NCBI RefSeq assembly: GCF_022179085.1
Contig: NZ_BPQE01000011.1
Location: forward strand, 248,001-312,000
Direction of reading: 5' to 3'
Origin: Methylobacterium aerolatum
GTDB taxonomy: Bacteria; Pseudomonadota; Alphaproteobacteria; Rhizobiales; Beijerinckiaceae
Length of the DNA: 64,000 bases
The notes below the pieces were generated by a model. It did not search any database. It was not told the origin of the DNA and was given only the letters and a program-made list of their open reading frames with translations. Shown in pieces: positions 45,146 to 55,710 of this stretch. How positions within the stretch are numbered: position 1 is the stretch's first letter; each line of letters starts with the position of its first letter. The position numbers were made by a program, and so were the translations under genes.

Positions 45146-46657
45146 ATGAGCCACCACACCGAGACTCTGGTGATCGGCGCGGGCCCGGCCGGGCTGACCG
45201 CCGCCTACCTGCTGTCGAAGCAGGGGCGGCAGGTGACCGTGCTGGAAAGCCATGCCGAGCAGGTGGGCGGCATCTCCCGGACCGTCTCGCACAACGGCTA
45301 CCTGTTCGATATCGGCGGACACCGCTTCTTCTCGAAGTCCAAGGCCGTGGTCGATCTGTGGGACGAGATCCTGCCGAACGACTTCATCGAGCGCCCGCGC
45401 CTTTCGCGGATCTACTATAACGGCAAGTACTATGCCTATCCGCTGAAGGCCTTCGAAGCCCTCAGGAACCTCGGCCTGGCCACCAGCGCGGCCTGTGTGG
45501 CCTCCTACCTCTACGCCCGCGCGCGGCCGGTGAAGGAGCCGAAGAACTTCCATCAGTGGGTGCGCAACCAGTTCGGTGAGCGGTTGTTCTCGATCTTCTT
45601 CAAGACCTACACGGAGAAGGTCTGGGGCCTCTCCTGCGACGCGATCTCGGCCGACTGGGCGGCGCAGCGCATCAAGGGGCTCGACCTCGGCGCGGCGATC
45701 ATCGATGGGGTCAAGCGCTCGCTCGGCCTGCGCCGCCGCAAGGCCGGGGGAAAGGCCGGGGGTCCCGTCATCAAGACGCTGATCGAGTCCTTCCGCTATC
45801 CCCGCCGGGGTCCCGGCATGATGTGGGAGGCCGCGGCCGCGAAGACGCAGGCCCAGGGCGGCCGCGTGCTCCTCGACCGCACGGTCGATTCCCTCGGTTA
45901 CGAGCCCGGCACCGGCATCTGGACGGTCTCCGCCCGCCGCAGCGACGGCAGCCGCGAGACCTTCACCGCCCGGCACGTCGTCTCGTCCGCCCCGGTGCGC
46001 GACCTCGTGAACGCCATCCGACCGCGCCCGCTCAGCACCTTCAACGCCCGCTCCCTCGCCTATCGCGACTTCCTGACGGTGGCGCTGATCGCGAAGTCCG
46101 ACAAGACCTTTCCCGACAACTGGATCTACATCCACGACCCCTCGGTGAAGGTCGGCCGGGTGCAGAACTTCCGCTCGTGGTCGCCGGAGATGATCCCCGA
46201 CGAGGCGCACACCTGCCTCGGCCTCGAATACTTCTGCTTCGAGGGCGACGGGCTGTGGAATTCCTCCGATGAGGACCTCGTGGCCCTGGCCCGCGAGGAG
46301 ATCGGCCGGATCGGCCTGATCGATCCGGCGGACGTGGTCGATGCCTGCGTGGTCCGGCAGCCGAAGGCGTATCCGGTCTACGACGAGGATTATGCCAACC
46401 ACGTCGCCACGGTGCGCCGCGAACTCGAGCGGGACTTTCCGACGCTCCATCTCGTCGGCCGCAACGGGATGCACAAGTACAACAACCAGGACCACGCGAT
46501 GATGACGGCCATGCTGACCGTCGAGAACATCCGCCTGGGCGCACGCCGCCACGACGTCTGGCGGGTGAACGAGGACGCGGAGTACACCGAGTCCGGGTTC
46601 TCCGGGGCCGAGGAGGCCCTTACCAGCGAGCGGCTGGTGCCGCGCAAGGTCGCCTGA
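45146..46657 (+). CDS. FAD-dependent oxidoreductase (protoporphyrinogen-oxidase / UDP-galactopyranose-mutase-like)
   Basis: A 503-residue flavoprotein. The Rossmann dinucleotide motif VIGAGPAGLTAAYLL (9-23) is followed by VLESHAEQVGGISRTV, GYLFDIGGHRFFSKS and a C-terminal FAD segment LVGRNGMHKYNNQDHAM. This family sits between amine oxidases and UDP-galactopyranose mutases and is often found with glycosyltransferase genes. Substrate is unknown. ATG 45146 has GGAG seven bases before it; a TTG one codon earlier is in frame. It follows the GT87 gene on the same strand. Confidence 0.85.
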   Translation: MSHHTETLVIGAGPAGLTAAYLLSKQGRQVTVLESHAEQVGGISRTVSHNGYLFDIGGHRFFSKSKAVVDLWDEILPNDFIERPRLSRIYYNGKYYAYPLKAFEALRNLGLATSAACVASYLYARARPVKEPKNFHQWVRNQFGERLFSIFFKTYTEKVWGLSCDAISADWAAQRIKGLDLGAAIIDGVKRSLGLRRRKAGGKAGGPVIKTLIESFRYPRRGPGMMWEAAAAKTQAQGGRVLLDRTVDSLGYEPGTGIWTVSARRSDGSRETFTARHVVSSAPVRDLVNAIRPRPLSTFNARSLAYRDFLTVALIAKSDKTFPDNWIYIHDPSVKVGRVQNFRSWSPEMIPDEAHTCLGLEYFCFEGDGLWNSSDEDLVALAREEIGRIGLIDPADVVDACVVRQPKAYPVYDEDYANHVATVRRELERDFPTLHLVGRNGMHKYNNQDHAMMTAMLTVENIRLGARRHDVWRVNEDAEYTESGFSGAEEALTSERLVPRKVA

Positions 46658-46849
46658 GGGCGTCGCCCGAAAACGGTCGCCCGAGGCGCGGGGCCGCGGA
46701 ACCGCGCCAGCGACAAAACCGCCGGAACTCAACCTGTCCGAAGTTTCACGCGACAGGCCAATCCCTTGCCGCTATCTCGCCACGTCCCGCGCCCATGTGC
46801 GCGGGGCCGAACCATCCCTGACGGTTCGCGGACGTGAGAGGAGAGGCGT

Positions 46850-48958
46850 GTGGGGGCGATCAGGACCGGGCTCGGTATCCAGGCCGTGATAACCGCGCTG
46901 TGCGCGTTGGTGCTGCTGGCCTTTCCCGGCATTCCGAGCCCGCCGCTCTATGTGTCCCTGGCCGGATTCGCTCTGGCGGGTATCTTCGTCGCCTCAAACG
47001 GAATCTCGGCCTATCTGAAGGTCTTCGTCTCGGTCTACGGCGTCGGCTACCTGATCCTGGCCATCGGGCAGACCCTCGCGGCGGGCGGCATCCTGCCGCC
47101 GGTCATCGCGGCGCTCCTGCCTCCGGCCTTCGCCGCGACCGGCGCGGCCGTGTTCGCCGGAATCGTGCTCATCATCTCCTATCTGGAGCCGATCCGCGCC
47201 ATCACGCTGATCGCCGACCCCTATTTCGCCAACCACGATGCGCCGACCAAGGAGATCAAGCTCTTCCGCTGGTTCGGCAGCACCGAGGGGCGCATCGGGC
47301 GCAATCTCGTCGCCCTGTCGATCTTCGTGAACTTCGCCGACGTTGCGCTGAACCTGCGGTTCAACTTCTTCTACCGCGACATGTACAACTCCCTGCAGGA
47401 GTACAACGCCGAGGCGTTCTGGCATCAGCTGCTGTGGGTCTTCGTGCCCCTCGCCACGCTGAACCTGATCATCGGCATGTTCGACCTGTTCGTCGATTCG
47501 TCGCTGCTGATCCGCTGGCGGACGTGGCTCACCCACAGCCTCACGGGCCGCTGGCTCGGCGAGGGCACCCACTACCGCATCCCCTTCACGGAGGAGGAGG
47601 CGGACAACCCCGATCAGCGTATCCAATCGGACGTCGATGCCTTCATCCGGCAGACCACGACGCTGTCCATCCGGCTCCTGAGCCAAGCGGCGCAGCTCGT
47701 CTCCTTCATCGTCATCCTCTGGACGATCTCGCGGGACTTCGTCCTGCCCTTCACCGACGTCGTGGTGCCCGGCTTCCTCGTCTGGCTCGTGATCTCCTAC
47801 GCCGTCGTCGGGACGTGGCTGACCCACCTGATCGGCCGCCCGCTCATCGGGCTGAACTTCCGGCAGGAGAAGGTCGAGGCCGATTTCCGCTTCTCGCTGG
47901 CCCGCAACCGCATCTATTCGGAGCAGATCGCCCTGCTCCGCGGCGAGAAGGCCGAGGCTTCGCGCCTCGGCGGGCTGTTCGGCCTCGTGGTGGCGAACTA
48001 CACCAACATCATCTTCCGCCGGATCAAGCTGATCGCCTTCACCTTCAGCTACCGGCAGTTGAGCGTCATCTTCCCCTACCTGCTCGCCGCGCCCTCCTTC
48101 TTCGCCAAGAAGATCACGCTGGGCGCGCTCCAGCAGACCGGCAACGCCTTCGGGCAGGTCCAGACCTCCCTGTCCTTCTTCGTGGACGCGTACACCACGC
48201 TCGCCGCCTACAAGGCCAACACCATCCGTCTCGGCTCCTTCCGCCGGGCGATGACGAAGGCGGAGGCGCTCGCCGGCACCGACAGCGGCATCGCACAGGG
48301 CAACGCCACCACCGGCGGCGTCACGGCCACCGGCCTCGGCCTGTCCCTGCCCGACGGCCGGGAGATCGTGTCGGCGGAATCGTTCAACCTGCCGAAGGGC
48401 GCCGCCACCCTGGTCACGGGGCCGTCGGGCTCGGGCAAGTCGACCCTGTTCCGGGCCATCGCCGGGATCTGGCCCTTCGGGCGCGGCCGCCTCGACGTGC
48501 CCGCCGGGCAGTCGGCCCTGCTGCTGCCGCAGCGGCCCTACATCCCCCTCGGCACGCTCCGCGCGGCGGTGATCTATCCGAACGACACCGGCACCTTCGC
48601 CGACGCCGAGATCCGCCAAGCGCTCATCGACGCGCAGCTGCCCCATCTGGCGGACAAGCTCGACGAGGACGACGTGTGGGAGCGCCGTCTCTCCGGCGGC
48701 GAGCAGCAGCGTCTGGCCATCGCGCGGGCGCTCCTCGCGAAGCCGGCTTGGCTGTTCCTCGACGAATCCACCGCGTCCCTGGACGAGCCCTCGGAGGCCG
48801 AGATCTACCGGATGCTCCGGCGGCGGCTGCCGGAGACGACCATCGTCTCCATCGGCCACCGCTCGACGCTGGAGGCCCTCCACGACCGCAAGGTGGTGCT
48901 GGAGAAGCAGGGCGAGCGCTTCGTTCCCCGCGACGTGGTGCCGATGCCGGCCGAGTGA
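46850..48958 (+). CDS. SbmA/BacA-like ABC transporter (membrane and ATPase domains fused)
   Basis: A 702-residue protein starting at GTG after AGGAGAGG. Residues 1-110 hold three or four extra helices. The ABC_membrane_2 domain (about 140-450) shows YRDMYNSLQEYNAEAFWHQ, WRTWLTHSLTGRWL, NPDQRIQSDVDAF and EADFRFSLARNR, typical of the SbmA/BacA/YddA group. The NBD is intact: Walker A GPSGSGKST, Q-loop LLPQRPYIPLGTL, signature RLSGGEQQRLAIARALL, Walker B WLFLDESTASLDE. Such proteins import peptides or export lipids and help symbionts cope with peptides (BacA). The substrate is unknown. A terminator follows. Confidence 0.92.
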   Translation: MGAIRTGLGIQAVITALCALVLLAFPGIPSPPLYVSLAGFALAGIFVASNGISAYLKVFVSVYGVGYLILAIGQTLAAGGILPPVIAALLPPAFAATGAAVFAGIVLIISYLEPIRAITLIADPYFANHDAPTKEIKLFRWFGSTEGRIGRNLVALSIFVNFADVALNLRFNFFYRDMYNSLQEYNAEAFWHQLLWVFVPLATLNLIIGMFDLFVDSSLLIRWRTWLTHSLTGRWLGEGTHYRIPFTEEEADNPDQRIQSDVDAFIRQTTTLSIRLLSQAAQLVSFIVILWTISRDFVLPFTDVVVPGFLVWLVISYAVVGTWLTHLIGRPLIGLNFRQEKVEADFRFSLARNRIYSEQIALLRGEKAEASRLGGLFGLVVANYTNIIFRRIKLIAFTFSYRQLSVIFPYLLAAPSFFAKKITLGALQQTGNAFGQVQTSLSFFVDAYTTLAAYKANTIRLGSFRRAMTKAEALAGTDSGIAQGNATTGGVTATGLGLSLPDGREIVSAESFNLPKGAATLVTGPSGSGKSTLFRAIAGIWPFGRGRLDVPAGQSALLLPQRPYIPLGTLRAAVIYPNDTGTFADAEIRQALIDAQLPHLADKLDEDDVWERRLSGGEQQRLAIARALLAKPAWLFLDESTASLDEPSEAEIYRMLRRRLPETTIVSIGHRSTLEALHDRKVVLEKQGERFVPRDVVPMPAE

Positions 48959-48965
48959 GGCGGCA

Positions 48966-48986
48966 GGTAGCCGGTAGCCGGTAGCC
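48966..48986 (+). repeat. Three tandem GGTAGCC heptamers
   Basis: GGTAGCC occurs three times in direct succession just after the ABC transporter stop and before its terminator. Such short tandem copies can change number by slippage. Confidence 0.8.
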
Positions 48987-48995
48987 GGGGACGAC

Positions 48996-49023
48996 AACCC
49001 TCCCCGTTGGGGGAGGGGGTTTT
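48996..49023 (+). terminator. Intrinsic terminator between the ABC transporter and eda
   Basis: CCCTCCCC-GTT-GGGGGAGGGGG followed by TTTT. It serves the plus-strand transporter and could also act for eda from the other side because AA precedes the stem. Confidence 0.8.
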
Positions 49024-49025
49024 CC

Positions 49026-49649
49026 CTACGCCCGCAGCCCCGCCGCCGCGCGGGCCGCCGCCTCGATGGCGGCGCCGTCCGGCGTGCCGGGCTTCACCAC
49101 CCAGCTTCCGCCGACGCAGAGCACCGAGGGGAGGGCGAGCCAGTCCGGCGCGGTGGCCTCGGTGATGCCGCCGGTGGGGCAGAACCGCACTTGGCCGAAC
49201 ACCGCCGACTGCGCTTTCAGCGCCTTGATCCCGCCCGCCGCCTCGGCCGGGAAGAACTTGAACCGGTCGAGCCCATGGTCGAGGCCGCGCATGATGTCGG
49301 CGGCGGTGGCCACACCCGGAAGATAGGCCACGCCGTTGGCCTTCGCGGCCTCGGTGAGGGGCGCGGTGAGGCCGGGCGAGACGATGAAGGTCGCCCCCGC
49401 CGTCATCGCCGCGTCGAGGTCGCGCGGGTTGAGGACCGTTCCGGCCCCGACCACCGCTCCCTCGACCTGCGCCATCTCGCGGATCACATCGAGGGCGGCC
49501 GGGGTCCGCAGCGTGACCTCAAGGGCCGTGAGGCCGCCCTTCACCAGGGCCTCGGCGATCGGGCGGGCATGGGCCACCTCCTCGATCACCAGAACCGGGA
49601 TGACGGGCACGGACCGCATCAGCGCGTCGATGCTCAAGGGTTGGGTCAT
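49026..49649 (-). CDS. eda: KDPG aldolase (2-dehydro-3-deoxy-6-phosphogluconate aldolase)
   Basis: A 207-residue class I aldolase that splits KDPG to pyruvate and glyceraldehyde-3-phosphate, the last Entner-Doudoroff step. The Schiff-base lysine lies in [13 protein letters not shown], the catalytic Glu in [10 protein letters not shown], and [12 protein letters not shown] and FCPTGGI match the family. It lies 98 bases after edd on the same strand, with a hairpin in the spacer. Confidence 0.95.
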   Translation of the reverse strand: MTQPLSIDALMRSVPVIPVLVIEEVAHARPIAEALVKGGLTALEVTLRTPAALDVIREMAQVEGAVVGAGTVLNPRDLDAAMTAGATFIVSPGLTAPLTEAAKANGVAYLPGVATAADIMRGLDHGLDRFKFFPAEAAGGIKALKAQSAVFGQVRFCPTGGITEATAPDWLALPSVLCVGGSWVVKPGTPDGAAIEAAARAAAGLRA

Positions 49650-49670
49650 GGTCGCTCCGTGCTCAGTCCT

Positions 49671-49716
49671 GCCGTCGTTCCGTTCCGACCGTCATCGCTT
49701 CCTTCGCAACGACGGC
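49671..49716. repeat. Inverted repeat in the edd-eda spacer
   Basis: GCCGTCGTT and AACGACGGC are perfect 9-bp arms around a 28-base loop, 22 bases before the eda start. It resembles a shortened member of the dispersed palindrome family (CGTCATCGCTTCCTTCGCAACGACG inside) and could lower eda expression relative to edd. Confidence 0.55.
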
Positions 49717-49747
49717 GCCAAAGGGTTCGCGCCGAGGTGCCAGGTCG

Positions 49748-51571
49748 TCAGAGCCCGGCCGCCGCCAGCATGGCCGAGGCGCCCTGTTCGGCGCCGTCCG
49801 CGCCCGAGCGCATGAGGGCGAAGAGTTCGCGGCCGGTGCCGTGGTCCGGTCGGGGGGCGGGGGCGGGATCGCGGGCGGCGAGGTCGCCCTCCGCCACCAG
49901 TACCTCCAGTCGTCCGTCCGGGCCGGAGAGGCGCACGATGTCCCCGTCGCGGATCCGGCCGATGGGGCCGCCCGCCAGAGCCTCCGGGGTCAGGTGGATC
50001 GCGGCGGGCACCTTGCCCGAGGCGCCCGACATCCGTCCGTCCGTCACAAGGGCGACCTTGAAGCCGCGATCCTGGAGCACGCCGAGGGGCGGGGTGAGCT
50101 TGTGCAGCTCCGGCATCCCGTTGGCCTTGGGGCCCTGGAACCGCACCACGACGACCACGTCCCGTTCCAGTTCGCCGGCCTTGAACGCTTGCAGAACGTC
50201 GTCCTGATCGTCGAAGACCCGGGCCGGAGCCTCGATGGTCCGGCGCTGCTCTTCGACGGCGCTGGTCTTGAAGGTCGCCCGGCCGAGGTTGCCCTTGACC
50301 AGCCGCATCCCGCCATCCGGCTGGAAGGCATTGTGGGGCCGCCGGATCATCGTGTCGTCGAGGCTCTCGGGCACGGCATTCTCGAAGACCAACTCGTCCC
50401 CCGCGAGCTTCGGGTCGCGGGCGTGATCGCGCAGGCTCTGCCCGGCCACGGTGAGGATGTCGTCGTGCAGCATCCCCGCATCGAGCAGCGCCGCGATCAC
50501 GAAGCTGATGCCGCCGGCCGCGTGGAAGTGGTTCACGTCGCCCGCGCCGTTCGGGTAGACGCGGCAGATGAGCGGCACGGCGGCGGAGAGCCGGTCGAGG
50601 TCCTCCCAGTCGATCACGATGCCCGCCGCGCGGGCGATGGCCGGGAGGTGGATCGCGTGGTTGGTCGAGCCGCCCGTGGCGAGCAGCCCGACCGCGGCGT
50701 TCACGATGGCCTTCTCATCGACACAGCGGCCCAGGGGCCGGTAATCGTTGCCGTCGGCGCCGATCTCGGTGAGGCGGTGGATCGCCGCCCGGGTCACGGC
50801 CTGCCGCAGCTTCGTGCCGGGGTTGATGAACGAGGCGCCCGGCATGTGCAGGCCCATCATGTCCATCATCATCTGGTTTGAGTTGGCCGTGCCGTAGAAG
50901 GTGCAGGTCCCGGCCCCGTGGTAGGAGGCGGACTCGGATTCGAGCAGTTCCTCGCGGCCCACCTTGCCCTCGGCATAGAGCTGCCGGATACGCTGCTTCT
51001 CCTTGTTGGCGAGGCCGGAGGGCATCGGCCCGGCGGGGATCAGGATCGTCGGCAGGTGACCGAAGCGCAGGGCACCGATCAGCAGGCCCGGCACGATCTT
51101 GTCGCAGATGCCGAGCAGCGCCGCGCCGTCGAACATGCCGTGGCTCAGCCCCACCGCCGCCGACAGGGCGATGGTGTCCCGCGAGAACAGCGACAGTTCC
51201 ATGCCGCGCTGCCCCTGGGTGACGCCGTCGCACATGGCCGGTGTGCCCCCCGCCACCTGCGCCGTGGCGCCCCGCTCCCGGGCGAAGACCTTGATCTGGT
51301 CGGGATAGCGTCCGTACGGCTGATGCGCCGAGAGCATGTCGTTGTAAGCGGTGACGATGCCGATGTTCATCGAACGCCCGGCCCGGATCGCCGCCTTGTC
51401 CTCTCCCGCCGCCGCGAAGCCGTGGGCGAGGTTGCCGCAGGCGAGCTTCGGTCGATGCACGCCGGACTCGCGCTCGCGCTCGATGAGGGCGAGATAGGCG
51501 CGGCGGCTTTCCCGCGAGCGCTCCACGATCCGCGCGGTGACGGCCGCGACCTCGGGATGAAGCTCGGTCAT
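49748..51571 (-). CDS. edd: Phosphogluconate dehydratase
   Basis: A 607-residue IlvD/Edd-family dehydratase making KDPG from 6-phosphogluconate with a [4Fe-4S] cluster. It shows [36 protein letters not shown] (cluster Cys), [31 protein letters not shown] (cluster Cys), [15 protein letters not shown] and [24 protein letters not shown] stands seven bases before the ATG. A LacI-type operator and a promoter lie upstream. Confidence 0.96.
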   Translation of the reverse strand: MTELHPEVAAVTARIVERSRESRRAYLALIERERESGVHRPKLACGNLAHGFAAAGEDKAAIRAGRSMNIGIVTAYNDMLSAHQPYGRYPDQIKVFARERGATAQVAGGTPAMCDGVTQGQRGMELSLFSRDTIALSAAVGLSHGMFDGAALLGICDKIVPGLLIGALRFGHLPTILIPAGPMPSGLANKEKQRIRQLYAEGKVGREELLESESASYHGAGTCTFYGTANSNQMMMDMMGLHMPGASFINPGTKLRQAVTRAAIHRLTEIGADGNDYRPLGRCVDEKAIVNAAVGLLATGGSTNHAIHLPAIARAAGIVIDWEDLDRLSAAVPLICRVYPNGAGDVNHFHAAGGISFVIAALLDAGMLHDDILTVAGQSLRDHARDPKLAGDELVFENAVPESLDDTMIRRPHNAFQPDGGMRLVKGNLGRATFKTSAVEEQRRTIEAPARVFDDQDDVLQAFKAGELERDVVVVVRFQGPKANGMPELHKLTPPLGVLQDRGFKVALVTDGRMSGASGKVPAAIHLTPEALAGGPIGRIRDGDIVRLSGPDGRLEVLVAEGDLAARDPAPAPRPDHGTGRELFALMRSGADGAEQGASAMLAAAGL

Positions 51572-51599
51572 GGGTAGTCCTCCTTCGGCAGGCGATGGG

Positions 51600-51628
51600 A
51601 CTATAACCCAGAAATCGGACAGTGAAAA
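51600..51628 (-). promoter_or_regulatory. Predicted sigma70 promoter for edd
   Basis: On the minus strand TTTTCA (51628-51623) and TATAGT (51605-51600) form -35 and -10 boxes 17 bases apart. The -10 matches five of six consensus bases. The start of transcription would lie about 20 bases before the edd ATG. Confidence 0.5.
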
Positions 51629-51636
51629 CGTTTACA
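51623..51636. promoter_or_regulatory. LacI/GalR-type operator upstream of edd
   Basis: TGAAAACGTTTACA fits the palindromic LacI/GalR-family pattern TGNAANCGNTTNCA at every fixed position, including the central CG. It overlaps the predicted -35 box of edd, as expected for repression. A further half site CGTTTGCA follows at 51638-51645. The regulator gene is not in the window. Confidence 0.65.
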
Positions 51637-51677
51637 TCGTTTGCACGGCGCTGTGAGACAACACGGACAAATCGTCC

Positions 51678-51700
51678 GTCATCGAAGCGTTCGCGATGAC
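51678..51700. repeat. Short inverted repeat between edd and asparaginase genes
   Basis: GTCATCG and CGATGAC arms around nine bases. It resembles a truncated member of the dispersed palindrome family. Confidence 0.4.
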
Positions 51701-51857
51701 TCGATCGGGCGTATGCCCGGCACCGCGAGCGATCCGTCCGCTCCCGCGGATCTCGAAGGCCACCCAAAAGCCGATGGCTTCCCCCACGTCCCCATCCCGG
51801 GGCCCGCCGTGGCGGGTACCCCGGGACGGGGCCGAGTGCGGCAGGGCCGCTGCTCGC

Positions 51858-53177
<1,320 letters not shown>

Positions 53178-53224
53178 TCAAGCGTGAGCGTTTCATGATG
53201 TCGTAGACACGCGTGGAGGTGGTA

Positions 53225-53431
53225 ATGTCCGATCTCACCGATCTGATGGACGAACTGAAGCGAAGCGATATCGCCCGAGACGCCATGGATCTGTTGGAAT
53301 CGGCCCTGCAACGCCGTAGCATTGAGGAGCGCGGCGCGTTTTGGCGTGCAGTCGACCTGTATTATTTCTCGCGCAAGGCGCCGCCGGAGCCGGGAACGGC
53401 GGAGGCCGCCGCGGTGCCTCCGGCGGAGTAG
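53225..53431 (+). CDS. Small conserved-looking hypothetical protein, 68 residues
   Basis: Starts MSDLTDLMDELKRSDIARDAMDLL with an excellent GGAGGT five bases before the ATG. It is mostly helical and acidic (LLESALQRRSIEERGAFWRAVDLYYFSRK) with a Pro/Ala tail. There is no signal peptide or membrane helix. Family is not recognised. It stands between ansB and a convergent transporter gene, so it has its own short transcript. Confidence 0.75.
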   Translation: MSDLTDLMDELKRSDIARDAMDLLESALQRRSIEERGAFWRAVDLYYFSRKAPPEPGTAEAAAVPPAE

Positions 53432-53443
53432 GCATCGTCCCGG

Positions 53444-54367
53444 TCAGAACACCGAGATGAGGACGATTCCCGCCACCATGATCGCCGCGCCGATGAGGCG
53501 CGGCGCCCCGGCGCGGACCTGCTTCATCCCGAGCCAGCCGAAATGGTCGAGGGCGACGGAGGTCAGCAGGTTGGCGGTGATGAGGAGGCCGTTGAAGGCG
53601 CCGGCTCCGACCTTGTCCACGAAGAGCAGACCGGCGAACACGGCCACCGCGCCGGTGAGGCCGGCGAGCGGCATCCACCAGCGCACCCCGGCGAGGTCCT
53701 GACGGTTCGGCAGCGGCGTCGGCCGCAACAGGAAGATGAAGGCGAAGACGAACACCACGGGCACGAAGGAGACCGTGGCGGCGAGCCAGGGGTTCTCGAG
53801 GGCGCCGCGCAGCTGCGCGTTCCACACGACGCCGACGGCCATGAGCATTCCGGCCACGATGATGAACGGGTAGAGCAGCTTGGCGCCGAGGCCCTTCTCG
53901 TCTCCCCCGTCCTGCTTGCCGCCGGTCTTGGCGATGAAGATCACGCCCAGGGCCATCAGCAGCCCGCCCAGCCAGGGTAGCGGCTTGAAGCCCGCGGCCT
54001 GGAGGCCGAACAGGCCGAAGGCGTCCATGGCGAGGGAGGTCAGGATGTTCGCGGTCAGGGTCATGCCGTTGAACGGCCCGGCGCCCACCTTGTCGATGAA
54101 GGCGAGGCCGCCGAACACCGCCACCGCCCCCGCCACGCCGCCCAGCGGCGCGTACCACGGCATCTTGCCCAGGGTATCGAGGGTCGGAAGGGGAGTCGGC
54201 ATCGTGAAGAACAGCGTCGTGAAGACGAACACGATCGGCAGGAACGACACCGTGGCCGCGAGCCAGGGATTGACCATCTTGCCGCGCAGCTGCGCGTTCA
54301 TGGAGTTGCCGAGGGCCTGGAGGCATCCCGCGACGATGATGAAGGGATAGAGCAGGGCGGCTGACAC
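53444..54367 (-). CDS. DMT-superfamily transporter with two tandem YdcZ (DUF606) domains
   Basis: A 307-residue membrane protein made of two similar halves (about 1-150 and 162-307). Both halves begin LLYPFIIVAG, continue NAQLRG then NPWLAATVSF and VFVF, and end with a FIDKVGAG/FVDKVGAG helix followed by LTANILTSLAMD or ITANLLTSVALD. Most YdcZ proteins have one half of about 145 residues and probably dimerise, so this is a fused form. Substrate is unknown. It is the last gene of a close four-gene series. Confidence 0.88.
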   Translation of the reverse strand: MSAALLYPFIIVAGCLQALGNSMNAQLRGKMVNPWLAATVSFLPIVFVFTTLFFTMPTPLPTLDTLGKMPWYAPLGGVAGAVAVFGGLAFIDKVGAGPFNGMTLTANILTSLAMDAFGLFGLQAAGFKPLPWLGGLLMALGVIFIAKTGGKQDGGDEKGLGAKLLYPFIIVAGMLMAVGVVWNAQLRGALENPWLAATVSFVPVVFVFAFIFLLRPTPLPNRQDLAGVRWWMPLAGLTGAVAVFAGLLFVDKVGAGAFNGLLITANLLTSVALDHFGWLGMKQVRAGAPRLIGAAIMVAGIVLISVF

Positions 54368-54404
54368 GCGGCGTGTTCTCCGGTCCGGAAGGTCTGCGGG
54401 AGGC

Positions 54405-55670
54405 TCAGAGGTAGAGAAGCGCGGCGAGCGAAAGGATCAGGGCCGGCGGCATGACGAGGAAGCCGAGCTTCAGGAACTGACCCGCCGAGACGTTCTGGCC
54501 CTCGCGGCGGATCGCCGTGAGCCACAGGATGGTGGCGAGGGAGCCCGTCACCGAGAGGTTCGGCCCGATATCGACGCCGATGAGGATGGCGCCCGCCACC
54601 TTCTGGGAGACGTGGGCGGTCTGCACCGCCGCCCCCGCCAAGAGGCCCGCCGGCAGGTTGTTCACGAGGTTGGACCCGAAGGCCACGGCCGCGCCGCCCG
54701 CCCAGGCCGTCGCCATCGGATCGCCCGCCGCGTAGGATTTCAGCGTGTCGGCCAGCATCGCCAGCACCCCGGTCTTCTCCAGCGCCTCCACCAGCACGAA
54801 CAGCCCGGCGACGAGGGGGAGGACGCTCCACGAGACGTCCTTGGCGACCTCCATGAGCCCGCCGCGCTTGATCGCGATGACGACGAGGGTCGTGGCGAGG
54901 CCGGCGACGAAGGTCGGCAGGCCGAGTTCGATGCCGATGGCCGAGGCGCCGATCAGCACGGCGCCGGTGAGGATGATCCCCAGGCCCGCCACCTTGCCGC
55001 CCGTGCCGAGGTCCTGCGTCTCCACGTCGGCCTCGATGGTCTGCTTGAGGGCCGAGTTCTGTGTGATGCGAAGGACGATGAAGGTCGTCACGATGGCGAG
55101 CACCGAGGGCAGGGCGAACAGGCGCAGCCACTCGCCCAGCGGCGGCATGTTCTCGGCGAAGACCACGAGGTTCGCCGGGTTGGAAATCGGCAACACGAAG
55201 CTCGCCGCGTTGGCGATGAAGGCGCAGATGAACAGGTAGGGCAGGGGGTTCTCGGCCTTCGCCGCCTTGGTGGCGGCATAGACGGCGGGGGTGAGCACCA
55301 CGGCGCAGGCATCGTTGGACAGGAACACCGTCACCACCGTGCCGACGATGTACACCAGGAGGAACAGGCGCGAGGCCGAGCCCTTGGCGGCCCGCACCGC
55401 CTTGCTCGCAAGCCAATCGAACAAGCTCTCCTTCCGGGCGATCTCGGCGAGCAGCATCATGCCGATGAGGAAGAGGTAGACGTCCGTCCCCTTCTTCACC
55501 CCGTCGAGGGCGACCTCCCAGGGCAGCAGGCCCAGAACGACGAGCAGCGCCGCGCCGAGCACGGCCCAGATCGCTTCCGGCCAGGAGAAGGGGCGCAGGA
55601 TCACGCCCATCGTCGCCAGGGCGGCGATGGCCCAGGTCGCGACGTTCGGTGTCAGGGGAAGGGCACCCAT
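54405..55670 (-). CDS. ArsB-like anion/arsenite carrier
   Basis: A 421-residue membrane protein of the ArsB/ion-transporter superfamily with about 11-12 helices. ArsB-like parts are YLFLIGMMLLAEIARKES, FLSNDACAVVLTPAVYAATK, FVLPISNPANLVVF, ALEKTGVLAMLA and NLVNNLPAGLL. ArsB exports arsenite, but no arsR, arsC or arsA lies nearby, so another oxyanion is possible. ATG 55670 is chosen; a GTG one codon earlier is in frame. It lies 40 bases from the metallophosphoesterase and 37 from the DMT gene, all on one strand. Confidence 0.85.
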   Translation of the reverse strand: MGALPLTPNVATWAIAALATMGVILRPFSWPEAIWAVLGAALLVVLGLLPWEVALDGVKKGTDVYLFLIGMMLLAEIARKESLFDWLASKAVRAAKGSASRLFLLVYIVGTVVTVFLSNDACAVVLTPAVYAATKAAKAENPLPYLFICAFIANAASFVLPISNPANLVVFAENMPPLGEWLRLFALPSVLAIVTTFIVLRITQNSALKQTIEADVETQDLGTGGKVAGLGIILTGAVLIGASAIGIELGLPTFVAGLATTLVVIAIKRGGLMEVAKDVSWSVLPLVAGLFVLVEALEKTGVLAMLADTLKSYAAGDPMATAWAGGAAVAFGSNLVNNLPAGLLAGAAVQTAHVSQKVAGAILIGVDIGPNLSVTGSLATILWLTAIRREGQNVSAGQFLKLGFLVMPPALILSLAALLYL

Positions 55671-55710
55671 CACGGGATCGGTCTTTCGGTCGGGGACAGG
55701 GAGGAGGGGA

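Noticed and set aside
46729-46748. GGAAC-N14-GTT upstream of the SbmA/BacA-like gene
   Set aside because: Wrong spacer length again.
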